Positions 7,266-15,496 of a stretch of 30,932 bases of DNA are shown here, in pieces. Every line of letters begins with the position of its first letter. Position 1 is the stretch's first letter. Source of the DNA: an uncultured bacterium (GTDB lineage Bacteria > Actinomycetota > Coriobacteriia > Coriobacteriales > Coriobacteriaceae); assembly GCA_905215445.1 (NCBI GenBank), contig CAJMPZ010000024.1:1-30932 (forward strand), in the 5' to 3' direction. The notes beneath the pieces are model-generated. The model was not told the origin of the DNA. It worked only from the letters and a program-made list of their open reading frames with translations, and did no database searches. A program made the translations under genes and the position numbers.

Positions 7266-9212
7266 CTAGAACGTTCCGCCGCCGCCTCCGCCGACGCCGC
7301 CACCGCCGCCACCGGAAAAGCCGCCGCCGCTGCCGCCGCTCGAACTATCGGAACTCGAAGCCAGCTCGCGGATGGTCTCGTGGTACACATCGTTGAACGA
7401 ATCGAGCGGGGACTCGTTGCCGTAGTGATGGTAATACCACCAGTAGCAGGGGTAGTTGTCGTAGAAATCGTCGCTGTTGCGCAGGTCCGCAGGCACGGCC
7501 TCGGCCAGCTGTCGCAGCACTTCTTTCGAAACGCCCAGGGCAACGCCCATCACCAGCAGTTTGTTCCACAAGATCAGGTCGCTGGGAATGGCCTCCTTCA
7601 GGCGCGTAAAGTCCTCAAGCCAATGCTTGAGCGCTTTACAGCGAGCCGCCACCTCGGCGCCCTCCGGCGTGTAGCGACGGAAGGTGCAGCTCAGGACAAA
7701 GCCCACGATCGTGACGGGGATCGAGATCATAGCGGCACCGACATTGGCATCCGCAAAGTCGGCATAGAACAGAGAGCCCAAAATGCCACAGACAATAATG
7801 ATGCCGAGAACCAAGCCGGCAACCAGGGCGATGGTGCCGTCCGAGGCGATAAGCTCGCGCGCCTCCAGCTTGCCCTTAACCGTGCTCTGATAGTCCTCGA
7901 GCTTGTCGCCAACAGATGTGGTGCGCTCGCTAGCGTACTCCTCCAGCTCGCTAAACGTGCGCGAACGGACTCCGTCCTTATCGGGCTTAACGCCGGCGAA
8001 GAAGACCTTGAGCACATCGCGATCGATGCCGTCCTTCTTGGCAGCCTTCCAGGCCTCGTCGGTCACTGTGATGCGATACGTCTGCTCCTCTTTTTCGCGA
8101 CGGAGCAGACCCTTCTTCTTGGTCTCGGTCGCTTCTTCCAGCTTGATCACGCGGTCGTCGGTAAGCTTCATAAGCGTGGCGATATATGCCTGATCGGGCA
8201 CCTCGTTCCAGCTCATGAGGGCCGAAAGCACGGCGGGATGGTCGGCCGAAGGCACATCGCGGAAATATTCGTCCTGGAAAAGCGGCTTGGGCTTGCGGCG
8301 GCGCAGCTTGAGCACAACGATTGTGCCGGTAAAGGCCACCGCCGCGACAACACTTAGCACGGCAAGCGCATTGGCAATCATGCGAGCGTGAGCGCGGCGA
8401 GCGTTGGCCTCGTCGGCCCATTCCTTCTCTTCGCTCAGAATCGTCGACATGCGCTTTTCGCCCGAGACGGCAAGCTGCGGCACCCAGTCGCTGGGGAAGG
8501 CGATGCGTGCCTCGGCGAATTCGCCCTGATGCACGCAGGGAATGGTATAGGTGACCATGGGCTCGTCCGCATCGAGCGACACGTCGCCCGTCAGCGGGCC
8601 GTGGCCCCATGCGCGGAAGTTATCGCCCTTGACGGCAGCCGTCCCGGCAGCGACATTTGCAAAGTAGACTTCCATCTCGACGTCATCGGAGTCCGCAGAC
8701 CAGCCGTCACCCACAAATTTCCAGTAGAGCTCGGCGGTATCGGCCCAGTTCATAACCGCACCGGTCATGGAATAACTCACGTAGTAGATTGCGCTGTCGC
8801 CGCTTTCGTGAGGGCTGAACACCTTAATCTTTACGCCGTCGTCGGACTGCTCCACCGTGTAAACGCCGTCGTCGCCTTTATTTGCGCTGTCGACCTTGTT
8901 AAACGCAGTGTCGTCTTCCTCGACGCTCAGCACATTGACGACCACCGAGCCGCCTTGCTGGTTAGAGCCTGTATTGATATCCCAATACACGCCGTTAATG
9001 TCATCGTCGAAATCGAACTGGCGTCCCTCGACAACAGTCAGCGAGCCATCGGCCTCAACCGTGGCACCGATATAGGTTTGGCTCATGGAGTAGCCGTCGG
9101 CGTGCGCGACGGCAGGCAGCAGCAACAACGCAAGCGCGACGAGTGCGCAGACGGAAGCGAACCGCGCAAACAGGCGGCGCTGCCGACAGGGCTGGGCAAC
9201 GGGGGCGTTCAT
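7266..9212 (-). CDS. DUF2207 family predicted membrane protein
   Basis: 648 residues counted from the ATG at 9212, chosen because AAAGGATG precedes it; an ATG 12 codons earlier has no such site. A signal peptide (RRLF basic end, Leu/Ala core, AHA cleavage near residue 38) is followed by an extracytoplasmic beta-rich domain (about 40-265), a membrane helix (about 275-300) and a basic stop-transfer KLRRRKPK. Next come a cytoplasmic region and two more helices (around 445-500). The tail is nearly all Ser and Gly and ends in GGGGTF. This order is that of DUF2207/YciQ-like proteins, whose function is unknown; envelope stress or surface display are guesses. The gene is monocistronic. Confidence 0.88.
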   Translation of the reverse strand: MNAPVAQPCRQRRLFARFASVCALVALALLLLPAVAHADGYSMSQTYIGATVEADGSLTVVEGRQFDFDDDINGVYWDINTGSNQQGGSVVVNVLSVEEDDTAFNKVDSANKGDDGVYTVEQSDDGVKIKVFSPHESGDSAIYYVSYSMTGAVMNWADTAELYWKFVGDGWSADSDDVEMEVYFANVAAGTAAVKGDNFRAWGHGPLTGDVSLDADEPMVTYTIPCVHQGEFAEARIAFPSDWVPQLAVSGEKRMSTILSEEKEWADEANARRAHARMIANALAVLSVVAAVAFTGTIVVLKLRRRKPKPLFQDEYFRDVPSADHPAVLSALMSWNEVPDQAYIATLMKLTDDRVIKLEEATETKKKGLLRREKEEQTYRITVTDEAWKAAKKDGIDRDVLKVFFAGVKPDKDGVRSRTFSELEEYASERTTSVGDKLEDYQSTVKGKLEARELIASDGTIALVAGLVLGIIIVCGILGSLFYADFADANVGAAMISIPVTIVGFVLSCTFRRYTPEGAEVAARCKALKHWLEDFTRLKEAIPSDLILWNKLLVMGVALGVSKEVLRQLAEAVPADLRNSDDFYDNYPCYWWYYHHYGNESPLDSFNDVYHETIRELASSSDSSSGGSGGGFSGGGGGGVGGGGGGTF

Positions 9213-9325
9213 AGGCACATCCTTTGTCTGTGGTACCAGTAGCGTCATTGTCCCACGTTTGCGAGTTCATGTGACGAACATCTAGGTCAGCGGAGCGTCA
9301 AAACGGGACAAAAGTCACACCCGCC

Positions 9326-9373
9326 GCCGGCACCTGGGGACGTTCCTTATCTGCCGGCAATCTGGGACACTCC
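9326..9373. repeat. GCCGGC-bounded palindromic repeat
   Basis: GCCGGC at 9326 and 9353 bracket ACCTGGGGACGTTCCTTATCT. A related copy on the opposite strand lies at 24327-24372. It occupies the 509-base gap between DUF2207 and gluQ. Nothing else there is convincing except a minus-strand 72-codon frame, which I do not accept as a gene. Confidence 0.7.
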
Positions 9374-9550
9374 TTGGCATAGCCCGCTCCGGCAATAGAT
9401 ACCACTTCATAGCTCCATCACAGGTGTAGCGGCTTTGTGTGGGCGCGGCATGCGCTGATTGAGCCGCCAGTTGAGGGGCATAAAGCAGTTGAGCGAAAAC
9501 GGTTTGCCCCTTTGCCGTCCGCTTGAGGATCATGTCCCCCTTTTCCGCGG

Positions 9551-9590
9551 AAACCCCGGCAGTTGCGAAGAGCTGCCGGGGTTTCTGTCG
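9551..9590. terminator. GC-rich hairpin, possible terminator
   Basis: A perfect 12-base-pair stem (AAACCCCGGCAG / CTGCCGGGGTTT) with a 10-base loop at 9551-9584. The T tract is short on both strands, and no obvious gene ends here on either strand. Confidence 0.55.
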
Positions 9591-9708
9591 TTTGAGGGCT
9601 AGATTGATTGACGACGATTAAGGCGCCGAGCCGGTGGTCCGGCACGCGCAACGTGTGGCCTCAGCAACTTGCAGGCCACGGCAGCGTCTCCCCCACCACG
9701 CCCCGCGC

Positions 9709-9714
9709 TATACT
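9709..9714 (+). promoter_or_regulatory. -10 box placed for a leaderless gluQ transcript
   Basis: TATACT ends seven bases before the gluQ ATG, which puts the transcript start at or next to the A of the start codon. No ribosome binding site is present. The -35 region is poor. Confidence 0.55.
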
Positions 9715-9721
9715 CGTCCGC

Positions 9722-10726
9722 ATGGACATCAACGCACGCAACATAGCAACAACCGCCGCCGACGCGCCAACGACGCCGGCCGCTCCCGCGCCCGTCGTGG
9801 GGCGCTTCGCCCCGTCGCCCTCGGGCCGTATGCACCTGGGCAACGTGTTCAGCTGCCTGTGCGCATGGCTTTCGGCCCGCAGCCAGGGCGGCAGCATCGT
9901 GTTACGCATTGAGGACCTGGACGATCGCTGCAAGCGCCCCGAACTTGCCGCTCAATTGATTGACGACCTGGCCTGGCTGGGGCTGGAGTGGGACGAAGGC
10001 CCCTACTACCAGCACGACCGCCTGGACTTGTACGAGGACGCCCTGCACCAGTTGCAATACGCCGGCCTCACCTATCCCTGCTTTTGCACACGCGCCGAGC
10101 TCCACGCCGCGAGTGCACCGCACGCGAGCGACGGCACGCCCATCTACCGTGGCGCCTGCCGAAGTCTTTCGGCCGAGGAGGTGGCCCGCCGCAGCGCCCT
10201 GCGCGCGCCGGCCACACGTCTGCGCGTGCCCACCGTCGACGACCTCGCAGACGACGTGATCGAATTTGTGGATCGCACGTACGGCGCCCAATGCGAAGCA
10301 CTCGCCACCGAGTGCGGCGACTTTTTGGTGCGCCGCAGCGACGGCGTGTTTGCCTATCAGCTAGCCGTGGTGGTCGACGACGCTGCCATGGGCGTCACCG
10401 AGGTCGTGCGCGGATGCGACCTGCTGGGGTCCACGCCGCGCCAGATCTATCTGCAGCACCTGTTGGGACTGCCCACGCCGCACTACGCACATATTCCGCT
10501 GCTCATGGCACCGGACGGCCGCCGCCTTTCCAAACGAGACCGCGATCTGGACCTGGGCGAACTCCGCGCCCGCTTTGGCACGCCCGAAGCGCTGCTGGGT
10601 TGGCTCGCCGGACAAACAGGCATCGCGCCGGGCACCACGCCGCGCTCTGCCGAGCAGCTGGTCGAGCATTTTAGCTGGGATGTTATCCGCAAGCACAGGG
10701 AGAACATTACCGTAACGGCTGAGTAA
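9722..10726 (+). CDS. gluQ: Glutamyl-Q tRNA(Asp) synthetase
   Basis: 334 residues related to the catalytic domain of glutamyl-tRNA synthetase without the anticodon-binding domain. GluQ activates glutamate and attaches it to queuosine at position 34 of tRNA-Asp. It shows RFAPSPSGRMHLGN (HIGH motif, 28-41), the zinc-site set CFC...YRG-x-C and the KMSKS equivalent RRLSKRDRDL. GltX proper would be about 480 residues, so the lack of the C-terminal domain supports GluQ. The ATG at 9722 is chosen because TATACT sits directly upstream; the 24-residue Ala/Thr/Pro extension before the fold may mean a slightly later start. It is a single gene. Confidence 0.93.
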   Translation: MDINARNIATTAADAPTTPAAPAPVVGRFAPSPSGRMHLGNVFSCLCAWLSARSQGGSIVLRIEDLDDRCKRPELAAQLIDDLAWLGLEWDEGPYYQHDRLDLYEDALHQLQYAGLTYPCFCTRAELHAASAPHASDGTPIYRGACRSLSAEEVARRSALRAPATRLRVPTVDDLADDVIEFVDRTYGAQCEALATECGDFLVRRSDGVFAYQLAVVVDDAAMGVTEVVRGCDLLGSTPRQIYLQHLLGLPTPHYAHIPLLMAPDGRRLSKRDRDLDLGELRARFGTPEALLGWLAGQTGIAPGTTPRSAEQLVEHFSWDVIRKHRENITVTAE

Positions 10727-10741
10727 TCAGGCACCCCACCC

Positions 10742-11467
10742 CTACGCAACATCCCAGGGCTGGAGTTCGTCGCCCAAGCGAACGATGCAGTCGTAGAGCA
10801 CGGTATGACGCTCGGCCGGGTTGGCATCTCGATGAAAATGCCCGTAGTACCAGCGCCTGTAGTCCAAGCGGTCTTCCAGCTCATCGAAAAATGCCGTAAG
10901 CCGATCAACGGCAGGGCAATTCCAGCCGGGCCCCGGATAGAGCGTGGGCGAAAGCATGCGCGTGGAGCAGGTGTGGGTGATCACGTAGTCGACCTTCCAG
11001 CCCACGCCGTCGAGCTTCGTCCGTGCCTCCTCAAAGTTGCGCTCGTCCGGCAGCTCCTGTGGCCACCAGCTGGAATACGGAATGCGGTATTCCTTGTCCA
11101 CGCTCGTGGCACCGCCCATAGTAAAGATCGTTGAGCCGTCGAGCTCAAAAATCTCGCCACGCGTCAGGCGCCGTATGGGAGAGGTGTCCGACAGGCGCTG
11201 TGTCAGCCCACCGTGCCACAGCTCCATGGGACGCTCCGCCCAATGGTCGAAGCGCTCGTGGTTACCGTCGACAAACAGCACGGTATAGGGCCGCGACTCC
11301 AGCCAGGCGATGTCGGCGCACTCCTCGGCAGAGAAATCCCACGGAAGGCCAAAGTCGCCCGCGATGATGAGATAGTCGTCGCTCGTCAGACTATCCCCAA
11401 GCTCCCAGTCGAGCAGCTTTTGCATGTCGAGGCCGCCGTGAATATCGCCCGTCACATAGACCGTCAT
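10742..11467 (-). CDS. Calcineurin-like metallophosphoesterase (second of a pair)
   Basis: 241 residues with the full set of metal-binding motifs in order: GDIHG (7-11), GDFG (37-40), GNHE (68-71), an ITH near 165 and GHFH near 212. These bind two metals for phosphoester hydrolysis. The substrate is unknown; relatives act on nucleotides or proteins. Several Trp-rich stretches (SSWWPQE, YYGHFH) are typical of phage- and anaerobe-type members. Its ATG overlaps the TGA of the upstream phosphoesterase in ATGA, so the two are probably translationally coupled. The stop lies 15 bases from the convergent gluQ stop. Confidence 0.9.
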   Translation of the reverse strand: MTVYVTGDIHGGLDMQKLLDWELGDSLTSDDYLIIAGDFGLPWDFSAEECADIAWLESRPYTVLFVDGNHERFDHWAERPMELWHGGLTQRLSDTSPIRRLTRGEIFELDGSTIFTMGGATSVDKEYRIPYSSWWPQELPDERNFEEARTKLDGVGWKVDYVITHTCSTRMLSPTLYPGPGWNCPAVDRLTAFFDELEDRLDYRRWYYGHFHRDANPAERHTVLYDCIVRLGDELQPWDVA

Positions 11468-12102
11468 CGGATCACCACTTCCCTCTTATAGGTTTCGAGA
11501 TCGCGCTCGATCTGCTCGTCGCCCGTGGCGTTGACCCACCACGGCCATTTAACGCACTGCACCAGCTCGTCTACCTGCGCAAACCATAACTTGAGCTCAT
11601 CCAAACTTACCGGGGCGTAACCGTTGGCGTCCACGCCCACGTCATAGCGCAGCAGCCCCTGCCGAAGGTTGAACTTGTTATACGCGCCGCCGCAGCTATG
11701 GATATGCCCGTGCAGATGCCAGCTGCCGTGCGACATGCCCTGCCAGTCGACCATGGGATAGTGGCTCAGCACGATTTTCTGGCGGTCGATCCTGAGCACG
11801 CAAATGGGCGGCTCGACGATAAAAGCATCCGCTACCGCAGGCTGCGTCCAGTCTTTGTCGTGGTTGCCGAGCAGCAGATGGACGCGCCTACATGCAATGC
11901 TTTTGCGCAGCTCGTGGGCGTCTTGGACCGTCATCTTAAAGCTAAAGTCGCCCAAGATGTAGAGCTCGTCATCCGCAGCAACCTTGCTGTTAATGTTGGC
12001 GACCATGGCGTCGTTCATCTGCGCAACAGTCGACCAAGGCCTATCGCTAAGCCGTAGCATGTTCTCGTGTCCAAAGTGTGTATCGCTGGTAAACCAGATC
12101 AC
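11464..12102 (-). CDS. Calcineurin-like metallophosphoesterase (first of a pair)
   Basis: 212 residues counted from a GTG at 12102, which follows AGGAGG by five bases. An ATG ten codons upstream has no proper spacing, and the fold begins right at the GTG (IWFTSDTHFGHENM). Motifs: D7-T-H9-FGHE, GDFS, GNHD, SHYP and GHIHS, as in the YmdB/MJ0936-unlike, phage-type family often annotated simply as metallophosphoesterase. The two phosphoesterases are too unlike to be a recent duplication. The ATGA overlap with the next gene suggests matched amounts. The substrate is unknown. Confidence 0.88.
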   Translation of the reverse strand: MIWFTSDTHFGHENMLRLSDRPWSTVAQMNDAMVANINSKVAADDELYILGDFSFKMTVQDAHELRKSIACRRVHLLLGNHDKDWTQPAVADAFIVEPPICVLRIDRQKIVLSHYPMVDWQGMSHGSWHLHGHIHSCGGAYNKFNLRQGLLRYDVGVDANGYAPVSLDELKLWFAQVDELVQCVKWPWWVNATGDEQIERDLETYKREVVIR

Positions 12103-12142
12103 GGGGACCTCCTGTTGCTGCGGGGTATCCATCCCTTAGGGC

Positions 12143-12382
12143 TTACCCCTCGTTCTTCCATCCAAACGGGTCGAGCACCCAAAAGATCAAATCGAGCACG
12201 CCGCCGGTCATCATGGCGGCGGCAAGGGCGATGATAACGTGCAGGGAACTGGCACTTCGGAGCACGTCGAATGGCCCCAAAACAGCCAGCAGCGCGACCG
12301 CTGCGCCGGCTACGCACAGCGCAAAGCACGGTCCCGCGTCCTTGACGCACTTCTTTGCAAGATGTTTGGTGTTGTCACTCAT
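12143..12382 (-). CDS. Small two-helix membrane protein, unknown
   Basis: 79 residues from the ATG at 12382 (AAGGAG lies about ten bases ahead); an upstream ATG at 12421 has no ribosome binding site. A basic N-terminus (KHLAKKCVKD) is followed by two hydrophobic helices (about 20-42 and 47-68) and a short charged tail. I do not recognise it. It lies 40 bases before the phosphoesterase pair on the same strand and may share their transcript. Confidence 0.65.
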   Translation of the reverse strand: MSDNTKHLAKKCVKDAGPCFALCVAGAAVALLAVLGPFDVLRSASSLHVIIALAAAMMTGGVLDLIFWVLDPFGWKNEG

Positions 12383-12505
12383 TGGTATCGAGCTCCTTAG
12401 AGGGTCGTTGTTCAAATTCATACCGCCGCGGCAGAATAGGACGGCAGGTTAAGTGTCACACGTCGTGCGGACACAAAATACCGATCACCACCGCTTACCT
12501 ACCGT

Positions 12506-12652
12506 TCACGTAGAAGGGACCCGATTTATATGCCCACAGATCTTGATCTCTTCCTCGGTCAGTGAGATCCTTCGATCAAGCTTCCTGGATAGGGGCTGGA
12601 AGATGAGACGGATGTCTCTAGGCACAACACCATAACGCCCGATCACCGTTAT
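12506..12652 (-). pseudogene. Fragment of an unidentified protein-coding gene
   Basis: The minus strand reads about 48 residues without a stop, in a style far from random: ITVIGRYGVVPRDIRLIF, then a charged helix (SRKLDRRISLTEEEIKICG) ending RVPST and a TGA at 12506-12508. An in-frame TAG lies just upstream, and the only start choice is a GTG at 12646 with no ribosome binding site. It looks like the C-terminal remnant of a gene broken when the adjoining island arrived. The rest of the gap 12383-12769 holds a terminator and inverted repeats. Confidence 0.4.
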
Positions 12653-12654
12653 GA

Positions 12655-12760
12655 CTTTCGTCTAGAGCTGGGAGACCAGCTTTTTTGTTAGCGATGCTCC
12701 CTTTCAATCTCCGGCACTCCAAGAGCGCAGGCCTGTTGTTTTGACTACTTTAGACGAAAG
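12655..12760 (+). promoter_or_regulatory. Inverted repeat bracketing a terminator in the leader of the AIPR-like gene
   Basis: CTTTCGTCTA (12655-12664) and TAGACGAAAG (12751-12760) are perfectly complementary. The right arm contains the GAAAG of the ribosome binding site for the gene at 12770. A transcript covering both arms could pair them and hide that site. Confidence 0.5.
12666..12687 (+). terminator. Rho-independent terminator upstream of the AIPR-like gene
   Basis: AGCTGG-GAGA-CCAGCT stem followed by six T (12681-12686). No plus-strand gene ends nearby, so it may act as an attenuator or insulate the island. Confidence 0.75.
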
Positions 12761-12769
12761 GGTTTCGCT

Positions 12770-14179
12770 ATGAGCACCGACATTATTGTTCGCTTTACCG
12801 ACAGCTACGAGCAAAAAGTTGGAAACATTAAAAAGATCGTCGGGCTGATGTCCCCCAAATCCATTATCAAAATTATCGACACTCTCGATCTCGATGCCAA
12901 CCCCCGCAATTCCCGTTTGGGCTCAGTGACCGATGCTATTCAGGCATCCATTCGCGCTGATGAGCTTTCTCCCACGCAAAAGCTCTTCCCTTTTAAATCA
13001 AAGGGAATTCTGCTCGCGTCCTCGAGCTACGAGTCCCTTGATCGCGGGCGTTATCGTCTAAGCTTTGCTTCTCACGACGAAGTTGAGGGAATTCTTGACG
13101 GCGGCCACAACACACTCGCAATCGGCAGCTACATTCTCAGCGAAGCCGAACATGCGCTTGGCAATCGACCTCCCAAAAAGAACGAAGTCACAATCTGGGA
13201 TTCATTCAAGCAAACATGGATGAACCGTCGAACCGATATTGAAGAGTACCTGTCACTTCTCCGTGAAGAAAAAGCAGCCCTCAAAGAGAAAGGCATAAGC
13301 ACTCTAGACTTCTCGATTCCTGTCGAATTGCTCGTTCCAACCGACCCAAACGATGCGCTCTGCGTTGAGAACTTCCGCACCTCACTTTTGGAAATCTGCG
13401 ACGCTCGCAACAATAACGCTCAACTCACACAAGGCACCAAGGGCAATCAGGAAGGTCTTTTCGATTCCTTTAAGGCTCTTTATGCCGAAAAATATCCTGA
13501 ATTTGCAGCCAAAATCAGCTGGAAAACCAACGACGGCAACCCCATTGAATCCAGAAAGCTTGTCGCACTCTCTTGGATCCCGTTATCGCTCATCTCGAGT
13601 AACGTCACCTCTGGCGACATCGAAGCGCCACAACTTCCCCTAGTCTATAGCGGCAAGGAGAAGTGCCAGGAAAAGTTCTTGCAGCTTATGAGGGATGACC
13701 GAGTAAGCAAAGCTGCTGGTTCAGCGCGCCGCGAACTCAAGAATCCGCAAGTTCTCAGCGCACTCAAAGTGGCTACGGACCTTCCCGGTCTATACGATGA
13801 AATCTATTCGCGTTTCCCCAAGCACTACAACAAAACAGGAAGCTACGGAAAAATCGGCGCCGTTAAGAGCCTTAAGAATAGTCGCAATGAATACAAAACT
13901 CCCTTCTTTGAAAAGGCAACGGACAATCCTGTTCCTGATGGCTTTATCTACCCCCTAGTCTGTGGCCTCCGCGCATTGATGGAAGCAGATGATCAGGGGA
14001 AGGTGTATTGGAAAACTGATCCTCACAAGTTCCTCGATAGCCCGGCATTTGAAAATGTCGTCGCTCAATACAGCGGTGTCATTCAGCAATCTGACTACGA
14101 TCCGCAAAAGGTCGGCAAGGGCGCTATGAGCTACACCGCCGTTGAAAACTCGATGAAGCTCGCAGTTCTTATGGGCTAG
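12770..14179 (+). CDS. AIPR-like (DGQHR/AIPR style) putative phage-defence protein
   Basis: 469 residues. The layout fits the AIPR and DGQHR/DndB-like proteins found in restriction and abortive-infection loci. An early LDLDANPRNSR-type element (40-49) is followed by FPFKSKGILL (73-82), then the core ILDGGHNTLAIG (108-119), equivalent to the DGQHR or NGGQT motif. A long helical C-terminal part completes it. No nuclease motif is visible, and the biochemical activity of the family is not settled. GAAAGG stands ten bases before the ATG. Base composition is clearly lower in GC than the flanking chromosome. It converges on an EcoRII-type restriction-modification set, with an inverted repeat between the genes as shared terminator. 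Confidence 0.7.
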   Translation: MSTDIIVRFTDSYEQKVGNIKKIVGLMSPKSIIKIIDTLDLDANPRNSRLGSVTDAIQASIRADELSPTQKLFPFKSKGILLASSSYESLDRGRYRLSFASHDEVEGILDGGHNTLAIGSYILSEAEHALGNRPPKKNEVTIWDSFKQTWMNRRTDIEEYLSLLREEKAALKEKGISTLDFSIPVELLVPTDPNDALCVENFRTSLLEICDARNNNAQLTQGTKGNQEGLFDSFKALYAEKYPEFAAKISWKTNDGNPIESRKLVALSWIPLSLISSNVTSGDIEAPQLPLVYSGKEKCQEKFLQLMRDDRVSKAAGSARRELKNPQVLSALKVATDLPGLYDEIYSRFPKHYNKTGSYGKIGAVKSLKNSRNEYKTPFFEKATDNPVPDGFIYPLVCGLRALMEADDQGKVYWKTDPHKFLDSPAFENVVAQYSGVIQQSDYDPQKVGKGAMSYTAVENSMKLAVLMG

Positions 14180-14201
14180 CGGATACTTAGGCAAAGCATC
14201 G

Positions 14202-14250
14202 GCGCGCAAGGACGTCATTTATGCCCGACGCACTTGCGCGCTTATTATTA
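14202..14250. terminator. Shared terminator between convergent island genes
   Basis: GCGCGCAAG (14202-14210) pairs with CTTGCGCGC (14233-14241) across a 22-base loop and is followed by TTATTATTA. It sits between the AIPR-like and restriction-enzyme stops. Confidence 0.5.
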
Positions 14251-14284
14251 AGCTGGCTATGTAAAACTCCGGTATAGAAATGAA

Positions 14285-15496
14285 CTATTGTCGTTCTTTA
14301 TCGACCAGTAGTTGGCAAAACTCCCCTACGTCCATCAGCCAGCTTTGCTGTTCAGCCGTATATGAACCAAATACAGGACGAGGCACAACCAGTTGGAGAC
14401 TATGCCTGCGCATCGAGTCCGTGTACTCAGTGCTCACCGCCACATCAAGTGTAATCAAATGCTTATTTTCAATTCTATCCGCTTCTTCCAACACTTGGCG
14501 CCAGCGCTCTTTAACGGTCGTTTTTGCGCCAAGCATGGTCAGCTTCTCGGCAGGATACAAAGGATTTCTATAAGCCTCAATCGACGGCATAATGAAATCT
14601 GGCTTTGATTTGCCCTCAGTATACGGCTGAGTGGAATAACTTATGCCCCATCCCTTAAACAGGTACTCAAGTTGATGCTCGAAAGCAGTTCCCGCGCGCG
14701 ATTTCCTCCGCTGGAAAGCTGACATCGTGGTCCGTAACACTCCATCAACATCGAGATCGCCTCTTAGATAGGGAGCCAAATCGCGCTCAAGCAAATGTCT
14801 CTCGAATACCTTAAAGAGAATCTCTTCTCGCTCATAGCAGTCAAGAAGGCACTTGTCGGGGTTGCTCCTCCAATCAAGCACACCCAAAGTCGAGATGGAA
14901 TACCTCGTGAATTCAATCCCTTTGGGAAAAGAATCACCGAACTTTTCGACCATTTCATCCAAATACGTAACAGCCGACGTGGGAAGCGAAACTTCGATGC
15001 CAATCGCTTCAAGAATGGATGCGGCGATTGAGTCTATTCGCCTGTCATCTGCGGTTGACCGCGAAAAACCACTGTCGTCAACTTCGTTCAAACCGAAAAG
15101 CCATCTTAATTGGCACTCGGCATTTGATCCTTGTCTAGCAAATACAATCAGAAGACCATGCTCGTCTGAAGGTGCAATGACCATCAGGTCACCGATTCTC
15201 GAGGCTCGTATCGCTTCGCTATCGTTGTAATAGAGCCTGTATTCTGTCCTAGTCGGATGCTTCCTGCGCGCGTCGTACCAAGTCGTAAACCCGTGATCAA
15301 ACAAAGGGTCTGCATCGTCGCAAAGAAATACGAAGGTCGTCGGTATATTTCTTATATCATCGTCGCCAAACAGGGAACGGAGCTCCGCAGTTCCGTTGAA
15401 TTCATGCTGGTTGCTGCGTTTTCTATCAATATCAACAGCAACGAGTTTCTTCGCAACCGCGCCGTCAAAATAGCTACTCAGAACTCCGTAGTCCAT
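14285..15496 (-). CDS. Type II restriction endonuclease, EcoRII-type
   Basis: 403 residues. The C-terminal catalytic domain is EcoRII-like: KPDFIMPS with D300, then LGAKTTVKERWRQVLEEADRI cut here as K325-TTVKERW and the following E-rich helix, then KHLITLD and QLVVPR. This is the PD-(D/E)xK core in its EcoRII arrangement. The N-terminal half carries SNQHEFNG (28-35), a block I know from EcoRII-type enzymes, and probably forms the effector DNA-binding domain. EcoRII relatives cut at CCWGG, CCNGG or CCGG-core sites and need a second site for activation; the exact site here is not readable. It overlaps the methyltransferase by 23 bases, so the pair is cotranscribed. GGGAG lies nine bases before the ATG. 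Confidence 0.88.
   Translation of the reverse strand: MDYGVLSSYFDGAVAKKLVAVDIDRKRSNQHEFNGTAELRSLFGDDDIRNIPTTFVFLCDDADPLFDHGFTTWYDARRKHPTRTEYRLYYNDSEAIRASRIGDLMVIAPSDEHGLLIVFARQGSNAECQLRWLFGLNEVDDSGFSRSTADDRRIDSIAASILEAIGIEVSLPTSAVTYLDEMVEKFGDSFPKGIEFTRYSISTLGVLDWRSNPDKCLLDCYEREEILFKVFERHLLERDLAPYLRGDLDVDGVLRTTMSAFQRRKSRAGTAFEHQLEYLFKGWGISYSTQPYTEGKSKPDFIMPSIEAYRNPLYPAEKLTMLGAKTTVKERWRQVLEEADRIENKHLITLDVAVSTEYTDSMRRHSLQLVVPRPVFGSYTAEQQSWLMDVGEFCQLLVDKERQ

Noticed and set aside
9315..9533. 72-codon minus-strand frame with AAGGGGG before the ATG
   Set aside because: The site looks good, but the sequence runs through the GCCGGC repeat, has no recognisable fold, and the text resembles repeat-rich intergenic DNA. 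A non-coding remnant is more likely.
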